From the NCBI GenBank assembly GCA_036785705.1, contig JAWUZG010000036.1, forward strand, positions 15,309,501-15,373,500: 64,000 bases of DNA. The letters are read 5' to 3'. The notes beneath the pieces were generated by a model, which worked only from the letters and a program-made list of their open reading frames with translations, made no database searches and had not been told where the DNA came from. The stretch comes from Acanthornis magna. Lineage: Eukaryota; Chordata; Aves; Passeriformes; Acanthizidae. The translations under genes were made by a program, and so were the position numbers. Shown here one piece after another: positions 29,201 through 44,200 of the stretch (position 1 is the first letter of the stretch; every line of letters begins with the position of its first letter).

Positions 29201-32200
29201 ATTGCAGAATATTTACTTCCAGTTGAATAATACCTGTTACAGCTTTGTGCATGTATTGGTGATGTGCAGATAGTTCTGTGGTGATGGGATTTTCAAGGTC
29301 AGAAATCAAATATTTCTGTACAAGTAGGATAAATCTTTGCCACAGAATGGCACAGATAATATATATTTTCAAAATTCATATGAATTCAATTTTTCCTTTA
29401 GTATAGGTGAATTAGTTCTCTATTTCTTTACCAAATAAAATGCCAGTTCTGCAGGCCCATTATGGCAGTTCAGATGCTCCACTTAGATGGATGTTGGATG
29501 CTTAGCCATTTAAAGAGTGGCTAGACTGAGTATTTGATATACATTATTATTTTAAACTTGAATTAGCCCTTCCAGTCATAATGGAAGAAGTAACAACTGC
29601 TTCAGTCCAGTATTTCTCATCAATTGCTGGAAGAAAATTACTAGTGTAGACACAATCTGTGTCTCCCAGCCAGGAGAGGTTGAGAATGTTTTCCTAGTAG
29701 CTTCTGTGAAGCTGTACACATAAGAAATTTGATATTTATATCTTCAGTCTTTTAAGGCCAGCTGAGGAAAGATTAGAACATGAAACAAGGTGACAAAGCT
29801 ATGAACCTTTCTATCACTAAAGGCAGTCTCTAAGTTCACAGAATTAGCTTATTACAAGTCTTGTACAATCAGTTCTGGCTAAAGTCAGCAAAGTGTGGGT
29901 GTGCATATTTATAGTTTAGCATATGAATGAAGATTTGCTTCCACTGCATTCAGCAGAAATTTGACTGCATACATGAGTTGTGAAGAAAAACTACAAACTC
30001 TGTAGCTATCTTCCCTGTCATCAAAGCAAAACACCAGCTGAAGCCTAATGCACTGCATGGTTCAGAAATCAAAGCCCAAAATGTTCATTCACGAGGGTTC
30101 TTAAACAAGTTCTGTTTTGTAATAGATTGGTATCTTGGGGTGCAGGTAGGGTAGGATGGCTAGAAAGTCTATAGCACTTACGTCCTAGATGATCAGGAGT
30201 GCTCTTACCATGAATAGGGTTTTAATTAGGGTATTCTTTCAGCACTGTGAGGGTGTTGGGGTTTTGTTGGTTTTTGTTTGTTTTTTTTTTAGAAGTTGGA
30301 GGGAGGAGGTTCCCCTCCAGCAGTTGCTAGCAGATGGCAAGTGCTGCTTGCAATGCTGGGTTGCACTGACCTCTGCTCTGTTTCAAGGTGACTCCTACAT
30401 TCTTAGGTTTTTTGTGGGCATGGCAGTTTGCTGCTTTCAAACTCATCCAAAAATGAGTGAATGTCTAGAGAAAAAATAAATATTGTTTTCAGCTTTCTCT
30501 TTCTACATAGGAAAAGTTTAAGTGTAGTTCTTATCACTTAATAATAATGAAGGTTTTTGTCTCTATTCTTACAATTCACTAGTTAAACACCTTCAGGAAA
30601 GACCGGTCTGTTCACTAAGCTCCTTTCTGAGTCAGGGAGCTTAATGCCCTAATTGTGTTGTATGAAGGCTGTCAGTGGGTCGCATGTAGAACTCTTGTCA
30701 TTACAGTCTTCTCTGTATTTGAACCAAACTCAGTTTGTTCTTTTTTTTTTTTTTTAACAAATACAGCTTTGTCACTTCTGTCCCAATATAAAAAATTCCA
30801 CTGGGAGTGGTACATTGCTTGTATGTCAAGACTGCTTGGAACTTTCCTTGGCCAAGCAGTTGAGTTGGGATTTAGAGGTTATGTATCTTGCAACCAAGGA
30901 TTTACTGGAAGAAAGGTGAAACCACCTTCTAACAAATATCAAATTAAGAAGCTGACTAGAAAGAGAATATGGAAGGAAATCCGAGATTAATTTAAAGGTT
31001 GTTTTTATCAGGTGGACGATTACACGTATTCCTCAGATGAGGCTTTTTATATTAAACTGTTTGATACATTGTGACTAGTAGAAATTGAACATTTTATGTT
31101 GTGCTAAGTCATCCTACCTTTCTGTTACTTCCTTTGTACATTTCATTATGGCAATAACACACACCCATAATTAATCCAATGAAGTGTTTCCAAATGTTTG
31201 GGATGAAGGAAAACAAATGTGTTCCAACAGGTGCAGAAAAACACACAAGATCTAGTTTGTTTGTTGCTTTACCAAAATCAAACTCCAACCAATGAATTTA
31301 AAGTTGCATGCAAATCTTGTGCAAAATTTCATCTTACTGTTACAGGAAAAAATTTCAAACTTAGAGATTTGTTTAAAATTCTGTAATACAAATAAGTTCA
31401 GCAATTGCTTTTGTCATGAAATACATAATATTGTGGTAATTTGTTATGCCTTTCTGTTACAGATTAACTAAACTCCAGATATTGGAACTTAGAGAAAACC
31501 AGTTAAAAATATTGCCAAAGTAAGTATAGTATAGTTCTAGAAATTCCTACAGCATTTGTTTTACCGTTAATCCAATTGTACCTCTCTCTTAAAATCTAGC
31601 ATTTTTCTAGTCCCTGCCTTGCAGTTCTCAGTTACATCATCAAACAAGACCAGGCTGATGCTGATGCAGTTCCTGCTGTTTCTAAGAACAAGAGCAATGC
31701 TCTGAATTTTCTGACTGTGACTCTGGAGTTCCAAGAAGGTTAACAAAGATATAAGAGATCAGTGAAGAAAGAAACTGATCCCAAAGATGGGATGTGTGTA
31801 GAGTCGTGAATATGTTGCGGTGTACTGTTAAAGGGATCTTTCTTTGGCAACAGAAATTGGTAGAGAGAGTTGCTGGTTTTGGTGGATGTAAGAAGTTTCG
31901 GTGGAGGATGAGCTAACAATTGAATTTTCACTCTAACTCATGTTCTAGGGGAGACTTGTATGTGGTAGGCTGAAGTGGGAATTACCAGCTCTTCAAATAC
32001 GACAGCTAGTTTTTTTATTGACTGTAGCTAATTATATGCCAAAGACATCAAGGATTATGTTCTATTGGGATTCCCTTTTTAAGTGCCTAGATACTGTACT
32101 GTGGAGTCTGCTATATAAACATGCCAAAACTCATATCTGGTATGGCATGTACAGCATCAGAAAGTGTGAATTTACATCTTCGAAGTGTGAAGCATTCTGT

Positions 32201-35200
32201 GGTATAAATACCCTCAATCCTCTTTGGCTCTTCCTGCTATCACTAGTTTTCAGTAGAAAAAAAAATTAAAGGGCATGTAATTTAGGGTGGTAGCTCTCTA
32301 AATTAAGTTACTCCCAACTGAGGAACAGTAGTTATAATTAAAATTCACAGCTAATATAGATTTTGTTTATAAGATCACTCTGACCTTAATTGCTCTAATT
32401 AACGTGTTAACAGCATGAATTACATGAAATACTGGAAAAAGTGTAGTTTACTCTTTTAGTGATAAGAGATATTTAAACGAATGCTTTAATCTATATGTGT
32501 TAAACATACCCTCTGTTGAAGGTGCTGGGAATTTTTTTGTTGACTTCATTGTTTCCAGAGTTTCATCCTTGATTGAAAACTAAACAGCAACTGTCATGAA
32601 GAGTTCTCTGTATTACCTCCATAATAATCTACAGTATATGCTGAGTTGCCACCTTTATTATTCTATTCTGGTATTCTTATAGACCATGTTACGCAGCTTT
32701 AAAAAGTGTAGAAAATCCAAAGCAATTTTTTAATGCTAATAAGATGTAGCAGTATATCCTAATATTTTTGCTATAGAATATCAGTATATTTTCTTGTGTT
32801 CCTGTGACTCTCATCTTTCTAATATTTTAATTCTTAAAGCAGATTCTTTGCTCTTTGTAATATGAAATGTATTTGGATAAATTTCTACAGCATCAAACTA
32901 GCCTTTCTGAGTAAAACATGCACATAATTTTTGACACTAAAGCATGAAGCACTTGAAAGAATGTTAATCAAAATCGGTAATTAATGCCAACACACTAAAT
33001 CAGCCTTACTTTATGCCAAATGCATCATTTTGCTTGGAGCTTATCCACAGCCAGAGACTGCAAAAGTAGCAGCATTATAATGCAAAACAGCTCGATGAAA
33101 CTATTTCTGCTGAAAGGAAAGCAAAAACTCACAGAGACTATTTTAGAGGCATTTTTCTGATAGGTAAATTGGTAAAATGGTCCAGTAAAAATAGGCTAAG
33201 GGTTTTTTTTTCCATTTTCTAAGCTTCTGTGGCCTAATCGTCAATAAAAAAAGTAAGCTTTCTAGAAAGAAGCAAGTTATTTGAGAGTGTAATAACAGTG
33301 ATCCAGGTCCCAATCTTGCCATTATATGCACACCCCTTGAATTTTATGCCACTTGAAGTAAGCTGTAGTGTTAACCTTAGTGAAGCTGTCTGTATACAAC
33401 AGCAGAATCTGAGGCGTAATTTAGGCTATCTGATCACATAGCGTTGAGTTGATTTGACACCAAGTTCAATAAATATGAGTTATGAAAGAGGGTTTCAGTT
33501 TATGGAAGGGATTACATAGCACCATGTCAGTGATGGAAATAGGTGTAACTCTGTGATCTAGTTAATGTTTGTTTCCACATGCTTTGGCATTGAAATTTCC
33601 TGCATTTCCTTAATTTACGTTAACATTATTGGAAGCCCTGTTTGCATTTTGTCTGAAGGTAATTCTCTATAAACAATATAAAAAAGCAAGATTTTAGTCA
33701 TAGAATATCTGAAAGTGCTATTATGCAAGCAGCAGAGAAAGAAAGGAATATTACCGAGGCCCTCATCTTGCAAACATGTTTGTGTATGTTTTATAGTTGA
33801 GTGGTTTTGTTTGCTAGATTACAGCCATTTTGGCAAGGGAAAAAAAGGGCCCAAAATCAATAAAGTTAACTTGTTATCCTGCCGTTGTTACATAACATTG
33901 GTTTGCGTAGTGTGGTCTGTGAAGTTTCAAGAGCCACAGAATGCTGTGTTAGATCCTTTTAAAGGAGTCTTCAGCAGTGCTTCTGGGAGAATCATTGGGT
34001 AAATTTGTTAGGAGCATATTGCACTAAAATTGGTATTGGCACAGTCTCACAAAGCTTTGAGAGATGAATCTTCTGCGGGATTTCAGAGGGACTCAGATAA
34101 GTTTAGTTAGAATTTGAAAAAGAATGTTAGCAGTTGGCTTGCTGATTATCGGCCTGTTCATTAGCTTCAAGAAATGAGGGAAATTATTTCCCGGAGTGTT
34201 CTGAAAGTAGCCTTTTCCTGGTGCTTTTTCTTTTTTCCCTTCTCTAGGACAGTAGGAATGTTAGCTAGAGACTTTCCTTCAAAGCCTGTGTATACTATTT
34301 GTGCAGTGCAAAAAAATCCTTCTGCTTTTGTCTTGGTCTTGTCTTTACCTACTATGCTAAATTTCTAGTTTGTCCCCAGCATAATTACTCCACTGTCTTG
34401 AAAATCAAATTTATAAACAAATGCTGAGTTTCCTTCTTGAAGATTATTTCATTAATAATATTAATAATCACATTAAATTACTTTCAGTAAATAAGGCATT
34501 TTCCAATATATTATTTTTTAACTATATGCTCAGAGCAACTGCAGAGCTTACTGTATTTGAAGGAAAACTGAAGCTTTGAATAGCTGCATAGAGCATCTTG
34601 TGCTTATGCAGCTTTTTCTTGAAGAAACTAGTGTGATATTCTGATAACATACAAGACTCTACCATTTAGAAGCTCTTGCATATAATTTTTCCAGAATTTT
34701 ATAGTATGTACACAGCTGCAGTTTATAGAAGAAAGTCTTAGATACTACTAATCGTTCCGTGGAAATCTATTATTAAATAAATACAGAACATGATGTCTTA
34801 TGAGGGATTCATAGCCCCTTAAAAATACTTTGAGGTAGAACTGCTGTTGACTGAAAAGTACCCATTGTGTAGGCCACCATGTGCAGTGGTAGATAATCTC
34901 TGTGGAGTCCCCAAAGCAAACTTATGCAGAGGAAAAATGTCTCCAAAACACAGATTGAAGTAATGGATTTTACTTTCACTTCAGACATTGATTTAATATT
35001 TGCCATAACTTAGGTTAAAGAGTGATTTTGTGATGTGTCATAAAATCCAGTTTAGGAATCTCATTTAATGTATGACTAGAGAAGTAATTATGACTCCAGA
35101 CCTCATCAAATGGAAGCAACTTTGTCAGCAGTGTGGAGAGGGAAAAAGGTGGTGTTAGTTACTGTGGTCCAACACAGTCTTTTCTGTTTTAACTGATCAT

Positions 35201-38200
35201 TAGGCAGTAGTCTTTCTTTGAGAAGAAAGCATGTAGTTAACCAGCCTTGGACTGGTGAAAGGACGTATTGTGACTGTAGGTGAAAAGCTGAACCACTCAA
35301 AAGAAGAGATGCATCACTGCATTATCTTTATCATAAAGATTTCTTTACTGGTCTTCAAATTTTGCAAGATCATCTGTAGGCATGTTGCAGTGTACTCTTC
35401 ATTTGACACTCGACAATCTGCAGGATCATAAGATGTGCCTGATTGAACAGTGTGGGAAAAATTAACCTTACTTAAGTATCATTCCAGTTCTGGAATAGCA
35501 TCACTACTTAATACTTTATTTATTATTACTTTAATTAATAGATTCTTGTAAATACTGGAAGATTTGGTGCAGCTAGTATTTTCTTAGATCTAACTCTTTA
35601 TTGATACCCTTTCTGTGCAGAACCATGTCCAGACTGACTCAGTTGGAGAGACTGGACTTAGGAAGTAATGAATTCACAGAAGTGGTGAGTTTGCCTTAGT
35701 AACAGAGCTTTGCATCTTTTATAAACCTCCTTATCCTTTGATCTTTTGTAAATAAATATGAAAATTTAAACATCAGCTTAAGAGTTCTGCTAACAAGCAA
35801 GTATTATTTATACCTTATACTACTTTATAGAGCCTGTGTGTGTTCTTATGAAGGAGATTATGTTTTTACTCCATTTTAAAATAACACTGTTGTACAGTGT
35901 GGTTACTGTACTGGTAAATAATTAATAGTCATAGGTGTTTGAATTATAATTGTTTGGCTTAGCATAAATTCTGAAGACTTACTGAGTATCATGTATTTAT
36001 TGTTACAATTCTGTGCATAACCTGCTTTTATTATTGTGCATGAATGATGCAGATCCAAGAGAAACTATATTAATTTTAAGTTTGTTTGAATATTGTTCAA
36101 AGTAGTGTTTACAGTTGAGGTATTCAGATTTTTCCTTCAGCATGGATTGACTTGTTTTCTGTTTGTGGTCTCACAGGCAAATATATCTTGTCTTTAGAGT
36201 CACATAACATCTCTCTGCTTTTACAAGTACTTTCCTGGGTAATTGAATTGAAATAGAAGTATGATAAAACTTGCTGACCTGCAATACAATGAAGTCAAGC
36301 CTTCATGTGCCACTAGTAGAACATGCAAGTGAACACTTGCCTAATGATATGGTTTGGAAAGTAGGGGAGTGTATTTAAGGAATTTTGCATTACTATGGTT
36401 AAACATCTAGTCCTTACCATTGCTGCCATCTTCTCATCATCACAGGGTAGATGTTCGTGTGGGAACATTAAACTAATGTGTACAGGTCCATGTTAAGCCA
36501 TAACAGCCAGGAACTAAGCATAGGCTGTGAAATTACCTGTTTGGCTGTATTTTTGCCTGATTGCTTTGTCTCTGCCAGCGTTTTACCTGTAAGAGTCAAC
36601 CTCTAGTAACTTACTTCACTAAGATCTTAAGGTAAAAGCACAAAAAGGTCTGAAACGGCTGTTATTTTGGATAAAATATCTCTGAGTGGTAGTCTTGAGT
36701 TACAGATGTCTATTGGAAAATGAGTTCTTCAGAATCAGGTCTGCAACTTAGGCAGAATCCTGTCTATTCATTATACAACAAAACTTAGCATTTATCTGAA
36801 CTTGGCTGTAGGGTGTTAAGGTGCAATAGTACCTCTTTTGTATTACTTTCTCAGGAGGAAAGTTAAATAGGAAAGCATATGCAACATGGATGTTTACTAA
36901 GAAGGGGACTTTCCTTGATATGTAAGACACTTCTAACAATAAGTTGTAGTGGAAACGCAATACTGCATTTCATTTTATGGAAGGAGTGGTTTGCTTGTAT
37001 GATGGAGATGTACCTTTTGTTGATAGAAAAATGAAATTTGTTTCCATTTCCTCCCAAACCAAAAAATCACTGTGATTTTTGAAAAGCAGGTCCTCTGAGT
37101 TGGTGGAATTTAAGGGTTTTTAGACCTCCTCCATTAAGGAAGAAATAGTACACGTGACATGGACTTAGAGTGTGTGCCTGTTGAAAAATAATACTTTCTG
37201 TAAAAAACAGCAAACCAACAGAAAGTCTTTCTCTAAAGATTATTTTGTGCTGTGGTCAAATTCTTAAAAGTTTTTGTCTATCTGGTATATATTTTCATTT
37301 CAAAAGTGAAATATCTGGGTTTTCTTTGATGACCTAGTGAAAAAATGTGTATAACAGCTATAGTAAGACATTGTTAAAGTTGCCATAGACAAATCACTGG
37401 AGTTGTTTTTGCCATTCACTAGGGGCTTTTTTTGTAAGTTTTTTTTAAAAAATGGCTTCCCATTACAGCCTGAAGTACTTGAACAACTGAGTGGATTAAA
37501 GGAATTTTGGATGGATGGTAATAGACTAACACTTATTCCTGGGGTAAGTTGTTTTTGTGTTAAACATAGAGTATTTTAAATTACATAGGTTTTTGCTTTG
37601 TCAGTGAACATGTATGTTGAAGTTGCTATGTAATTTTAGTGTTACTTAAAGCCAAAAAGCTAAATGGCACTTGAATGCTTAACTAGTCCACTTAGAAATT
37701 ATCACTCATCATGAAAGCTGGGTTCACAGCTTTTTGGTTGTTTTTTTCATTGAAAGTTATATACTTCTCATCTAAAAATTATATTGCAATTCAGGGTAAA
37801 AATGTTAAATCAAATTCAGGGTTGAATGGTCCTTCCAAAAAGGGATTATTCTGTGTTAGACAGCAAGCAGGAATTTACAGGAGAAATATGTCGTGTGGAT
37901 TTTTACTGGTCACAGCTGTAAAGCAAACAGTGCCAATTTTGGTGCTGTGTAAACAGGGAGCATAGCCAGTTCCTGAGAAAACAGTCTGTTGACTTTGTAT
38001 GGGTTGCTGACATCTTTCAGGATTACATGTGGTCTAGGCTGACCTATTATTACAGTACTTGAGAACCTGTGCTTAAGTTGCAGCAAACTAATAAATGAGT
38101 ATTTGGAATTTGGGAAGCTGCTGGGTTGTTTTCAGCCTTAAAATCACTAGCAGTCATGTGGTATGTGGCCTTCCTGCTGATCAGTAGTCTTTGCTACTGT

Positions 38201-41200
38201 TTTCCTTCAGCTAGCTCTTAGAGAGTTGAGTGGTTTGGTTGTAAAATGCAAGCTGAACTTTATTTTGCAATAAAATAAAACTGTATTTCTGAAAGTGAAG
38301 ATTTTAATAGAGTAATATGCATTAATTAATAAAGCTTCTGCTTGGTTCGTATGGAATGGTAATACAAGCTTTTATTTTTGCTTGTTTCTTTCATTTTATA
38401 GAATTAGGGATTCAGAGTTGTTGTTTTTGAGGTTAAGTAGGATGCAGTTTTACACAAAAGGCAAAAATAAGCATAAAAAGTCTTTACTGGAGCGTAATGA
38501 TGTCCTCACATTATGTGTCTCTTTCTGAAGTCTGTTCTAAAGCTTCAATTACTTGATTCGTGGTAACTAATCAAACCATTGAATGTGCAGCAGACTGACT
38601 TTAGGGACGTGCAGTTACTGTGGGGTGTCTGTGTGTGTAAAAATATCAGCTGTACTTATCTGCACAAAACACTTCATTTGAAAGTTGGATATTTTGCATA
38701 AAATTGTATTTCAGCACTTTCAGTCTTTTCCTCAGGCATTACACTTGAGACAGTGTGTCAAATCTGCTGGATTTTTTGTTTTGAACTTGCATTTTCTAGA
38801 ATGTATTATTTTCACTTGCTTTTAGTTCATAGGCACTTTGAAACAACTGACCTACTTGGATGTTTCTAAAAACAACATTGAAGTAGTCGAAGAAGGTATT
38901 TCAGGTTGTGAAAGCCTGCAAGACCTACTGTTATCCAGTAATTCACTTCAGCAACTGCCAGAGTCTATTGGTTCGTATTTTCAGTTAATTCATGTTCTTA
39001 AAAGCCTGTAGTTCAGACAGAGAGCACTTGAAAATAAAAAAATGACATTCTAGATCTGTTTCAGTTGAGTAGATGTACCGGTTCTTGATAAAGCTGTAAT
39101 GCATGGCTGAATAATAGCTTCAAATTGTTTTGGAGCATTCTTTATTTTATACAGTAGTCTGTAAATGGATGAAGAACTGATGTCTCTATCAGAAGAAAAC
39201 CTTTTTTTTTTTTTCCTCCCTGCCACCACCACCTGACCACTCTAATGGCTGACATATTGTAAACTGGCAAACAAGTTCTGTTAAGTTCTCCTTATTTCCT
39301 TAGGAATGCAGCACTGTAGGCATGCCAGGGAATACAGAAGATGCAGTTGTTTGCCCATAATGTTTTGGATTTTTTTCCCTCTTAATTTAAAATTAAAACT
39401 CAGCTTAATGAACTCAAATGTCCATTTTGATTTACTTGTTCCTATTATTATAGGTTCTCTGAAAAAGGTGACAACACTTAAAATTGATGAAAACCAGTTA
39501 ATTTATTTGCCAGACTCCATAGGAGGGTAGGTATTTCACCAAAATAAAAAGCTGAACTGCCTTTCTGATCACTTTTCTGTAACAGTGGCTCCTCTTTTGA
39601 AGTTTTTTGTAACTACTTGATTTAATTTCTTCTACATTTTAATGTCCTGATACGATTTAAAGCAAGTGTTTTCATACCTTAGTGCTACTTTCCAGCATGT
39701 GTGTTCTTGTTATTTAATACCAAAAGACATAGGTTCCTCCCTTAATGCAGCCACCAATCTATAAAAGAAAAATGGAATGTGATAGAAAACAAAATACCTT
39801 AGGAGTCAGTCAGCTGCCTGAAACTTTTTTTTTTGGACAGTAACCTGGCTGTGGTAGATATTGAAATGATTGACCCACTCTCAAAAATCTCACAAAAAGT
39901 AAATCTGAACATATCTTTTATATATAGGGAGAGAGAGAGAGAGAGAGAAAATTTTCAGCTGTCCATCAGCAGGTTTTTTTAATATATATTTTGATGTTCA
40001 GCAATTTAATTTAAAACTTGCAAATAAAAGCAAAAATAATTGGCTTAGAATTAAGTGCTGCACAAATGTAGAACATGTTCCAATTTCTTTTCACATATTT
40101 TAATTAATATAGGTTATCTTTTGTTGTCAGAGTTTACAAAATACTGCTTCACTGCCAGACTCTTAGGTTCACTGTCCTAACTCTTGAAATTCTTTGCTTA
40201 TTCAGAAACTGCACTCAGCTCTAATTTGGCTATGATCCATCCCATTCTCAATGTTTTTAATGCCTTACACTGGCATGTTGTCATGTACTACACAAACATC
40301 TGATGTTGCTGCTCTCACTGCTTTCATTGTGAGGGCAGTGTAAAGAAGATTTTTTTTAAAAAAGCAAGCTCAAAACAGAACTGAAAAACCTGCAATCAGC
40401 TAACAGGAAAAAAACACCCACCCCAAAATACATTTTAGGCAATCAGTAAGGGATTCTTCTTGTCTTTTAATCCCTTTTGGTTTATTTTGAACTACATTTG
40501 AGATTAGTAATTAATAGTGTTATTAACTTCATTAAACTGCAAGTATTCAATTAATGTTGGATTAATTAATCTGTGTAGAGGAGTAAATTTTTTTTTTTTC
40601 AGGTTAATATCAGTAGAAGAACTGGACTGTAGTTTCAATGAGATTGAAACATTGCCTTCATCTGTTGGGCAGCTCTCAAATATAAGAACATTTGCTGCAG
40701 ATCATAACTTTTTAACTCAGTTGCCGTCAGAGGTATGTATTTAATGGTGAACCTATAAAATGAATATTTTAACGTGTTTATGTAGTCTGTACAATTTGTG
40801 AATAACAAGTTAGTAATTTTTCAGAGGAGTTTCTTTGTGTGATTTTAAAGGAGGATGTATACAAATATCCAAGTTATTAAATAACAAAACTTGATTTTTT
40901 AAAGCAACAAGTAGGAATTAATTGCTGTGTGTTAAAACTAAAGGGTTTAGTATGTAAGAATAAACTTTCCAGGCAAAATAGCCTCAATAGTAATTGTTTT
41001 AAAAATTTTCATGTTTGTTGTGAAGATGAATTCATTCTTTGTGGGTTTTTTCTTTCAGATTGGAAACTGGAAGCATGTAACAGTGCTTTTTCTGCATTCT
41101 AATAAGCTTGAATTTCTCCCTGAAGAAATGGGCGATATGCAGAAATTAAAAGTCATCAATCTGAGTGACAATAGGTTTGTGAATGCTTTTAATCAAGTAG

Positions 41201-44200
41201 AAGTTGTATAAAATGCAACAATAATGTAGAGGGATTGTTATGAATACATTATGCTCTCTTTCTTTATCTCACGCACAGCTCAGAAGCTGACTGAGATGTA
41301 TTTACTGTATTATTGTCGTATTCGGGATCTTGCAGTTCCATTGTATTAAGCTATCTTTATTTTAATGACTTGGCAGATGCACTGAAGTGCAGCTTCAATA
41401 CATTCGTGATTGTTAGCATGTGTTTTTCTGTGAATTAGTTTGGTTATTTTCATAAAACTTTTGATTCTTACTTAAAGATTAATAGCTTCCTGTATTGCAT
41501 ATGGAGCAGCCAGCAGTATTACAGGATAGTGTAAAAGACCTCAGTGTTCTGGGGAAGGGGGAAGAGAGTTGTGTTTTGTTAGAGATGGTCATTAAAAATG
41601 GACAAAATGTTTAGCTTTGGGGAACTGCTGGTTTATAGAATTGAAATATACTGGGAGAGAGAAGTCTAGTAGAGGTCTCCCTCCTGTTCTGTCAGTCTAG
41701 CTTCTCTGTGCTCCCTCTGTAGCTTGATTTATCCTTTGATGCCAGAGCATCCCTTATCCAGGACAGCCCCTTCCCCATACATGTATCTTTGAGAAACTGA
41801 TTTTCAGGTGTAGCACGTTTCTCCTTAATTGGCATGTATATTGACAGATAAAATGCTGAGGATTCAGATTTATTAATTCACATTAATTGTCTTTGTATTC
41901 AAGTCACTCAACTGAGTTAAGTTCAAGTTATAATGTCACTTCTTTGTTTTAAGATACTTGCTAAACTGGGTAGATATAAGTTTTTCTTGTTTGCTTGGGT
42001 TTTTTTAATTTGAATTTAAATTACATGCTGCAGCTCTCTATTTATTAATTTAGCTTCATATGGAAATGTCCTTTCAAAATATTTTATAGGCTAATGCAGG
42101 ACTGTTTAAGGTCTTAACAGTATGGCTAAATGTACTTATATCAATGCTTGTCATTTACAGACTGAAGAATTTACCATTTACCTTTACAAAACTGCAGCAG
42201 CTCACTGCTATGTGGCTATCAGACAATCAGGTAAATTTTTTTAATATTGAAAATAAATGATTGTTGACTTCATTCCTAACAGGACTTACAAGTACAGAGC
42301 CATCTGTTAAATAAAGAGACCTAGTACCGTGTGCATCAAAACTCTCTTGACACTACTATGTCAATTCTCTTAAAGTAACCAATACTTAGCTAACCTGTCT
42401 CAGGAGTCTCATACTTTTGGAGAAGTTCTGTTCAATTTAACAGATGCTGGGGGGTTTTTTTGTTCATTTTTTTGTTCATGTTTTTGTTTTATTTTGTCTG
42501 TTTGTTTGTTTTGCTTTTGTCTTTCTTGTTTTCTTGTTTTCTTTTGTTCAGGCTAGTTTACACAGGAGAGTTAGTGCTTGATAAGCTAGAGCTTAAACGT
42601 ATAGCCTGCTGTTGCTTTCGCAGCTATACCAGTGGGGAAACTCAGCATGTCTGGTTTTGACTTGGGTTTCTTGCCACACCTTTGAACTGTGTGACTGTTC
42701 CACTTTGAAGCTGTTAAGCAGTAACTCATATGTTTCTAGCTTGTACTTTTCCTTTTTATTAAAGTCCTTGGTATTACACTGATTTGCTGAATGGCATTAA
42801 GGTCTACAGGGGCTGTCAAAATTCATTAGCCTCAGATGTGCACTGTTACTAAAAGACTAATTTCAAGAATCCCCTGCCCTTCTGTGTCAGGTGGTGGAGG
42901 ATGTTCAATCCGGCATCAAAATAAAAAGCAAGAGTACAGAATTTTTCTGCTTAAATGATTGTCTGCAACTTTAAATAGTGAAATATATCTGTGCATTTCA
43001 GATCAGCGTGCTTTGGGATAGTAGTAAGTACCAACAAGAAACTGGGTTACTTTTTGAGTATCTAGTGTTTGCTTTTCACAGAAGCTGTTGCCAAGCTTGT
43101 CCTCAGTCAAAGCCATTCATCACTCAAATACAGACATGTTAATATCTTCATTTTGTGAAAATTATTCAGAGGAGAAATAGTTTACTACAAGGGAGACTAG
43201 ACTTCAAAGTCATGGGACGTGCATGCTCTGTGATATCTGGGTCATATTTACTTTTTTATATATGTATTCTCATAACATATCCTTCTTTCATTTACTTTCT
43301 AGTCTAAACCACTTATCCCTCTTCAAAAAGAAGCTGACCCTGACACACAGAAAACCGTACTTACTAATTACATGTTCCCTCAGCAACCAAGGACTGAGGA
43401 GGGTAAGGAATTTCTGAAATACCCTGTCAGAGTGGTCACTTTTGAAAATAACAATGTGAAGACTTCCTGCTAATATGAATTTCACTAAATAATACTTAAA
43501 TACAAGTTTGGAGTATACTTGTAAGAGATGATGAGTTGTGTCTGATGAATGGGAGCAGTAACTTAATGAGATTTAGATGTTGGTAAATTCTAGATTAAAC
43601 TATTTCGGTGAGCAAGGTGAGAAATGGACTGAGAGGAACACCTTCTGTGATGGTTGCCACTCCCTGTGTTACACCTTTTTTCTTTCCAACACAGCCTACT
43701 GTTTTGGGGTGAAATTCTCTTTAGCAGGTGTTAATTTCAAACAGACTATTTTAACAAAATGTTTCCTCCATTATCAGGTACATATTTTTTTAAAAGTACA
43801 TAGCATTCTCTAGTTTGTTTTGAAATGTAAAAAAAAATAAATCCAGAGAGAGCATATTGCTCACATGTAGTTTGAACTGTTTTATAAAAGGTTAGGCACA
43901 AAATTTTAGGCTCTTACCAGAAAGCTGTTTCAGCACAGTTGTGAAAAAGTTAGGGAAACAAGTAACATTTGAAGGGGGGAATAATATATTAATGGAAATA
44001 ATTGAAAACAGACAAGTTGCAGCATTTCTTGTTACATGGCACAGGTGTCTAGTACACTGAGAGTAATGAAAAACATAAGCAAAAGCAGTAAATTGTGCAT
44101 CACTTTTAGTGTCTTCTAATGTATCTGCAATACCTCTAATAGAATGTGAGAACTGGGATATTCAGTGAAGTTCAAGATTGTTCCTGAAAGTTGTTCTCTC

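Noticed and set aside
30655..30990. 111-codon plus-strand open frame in the intron after exon 4
   Set aside because: It contains a poly-T (Phe-run) stretch, resembles no protein family I know, and has no splice or start context that stands out. Most likely chance.
39306..39530. Apparent longer exon 9 starting at 39306 (MQHCRHAR...)
   Set aside because: The upstream part is intronic. The acceptor at 39453 gives the exact in-frame join with exon 8 and the conserved TLKIDENQL repeat.
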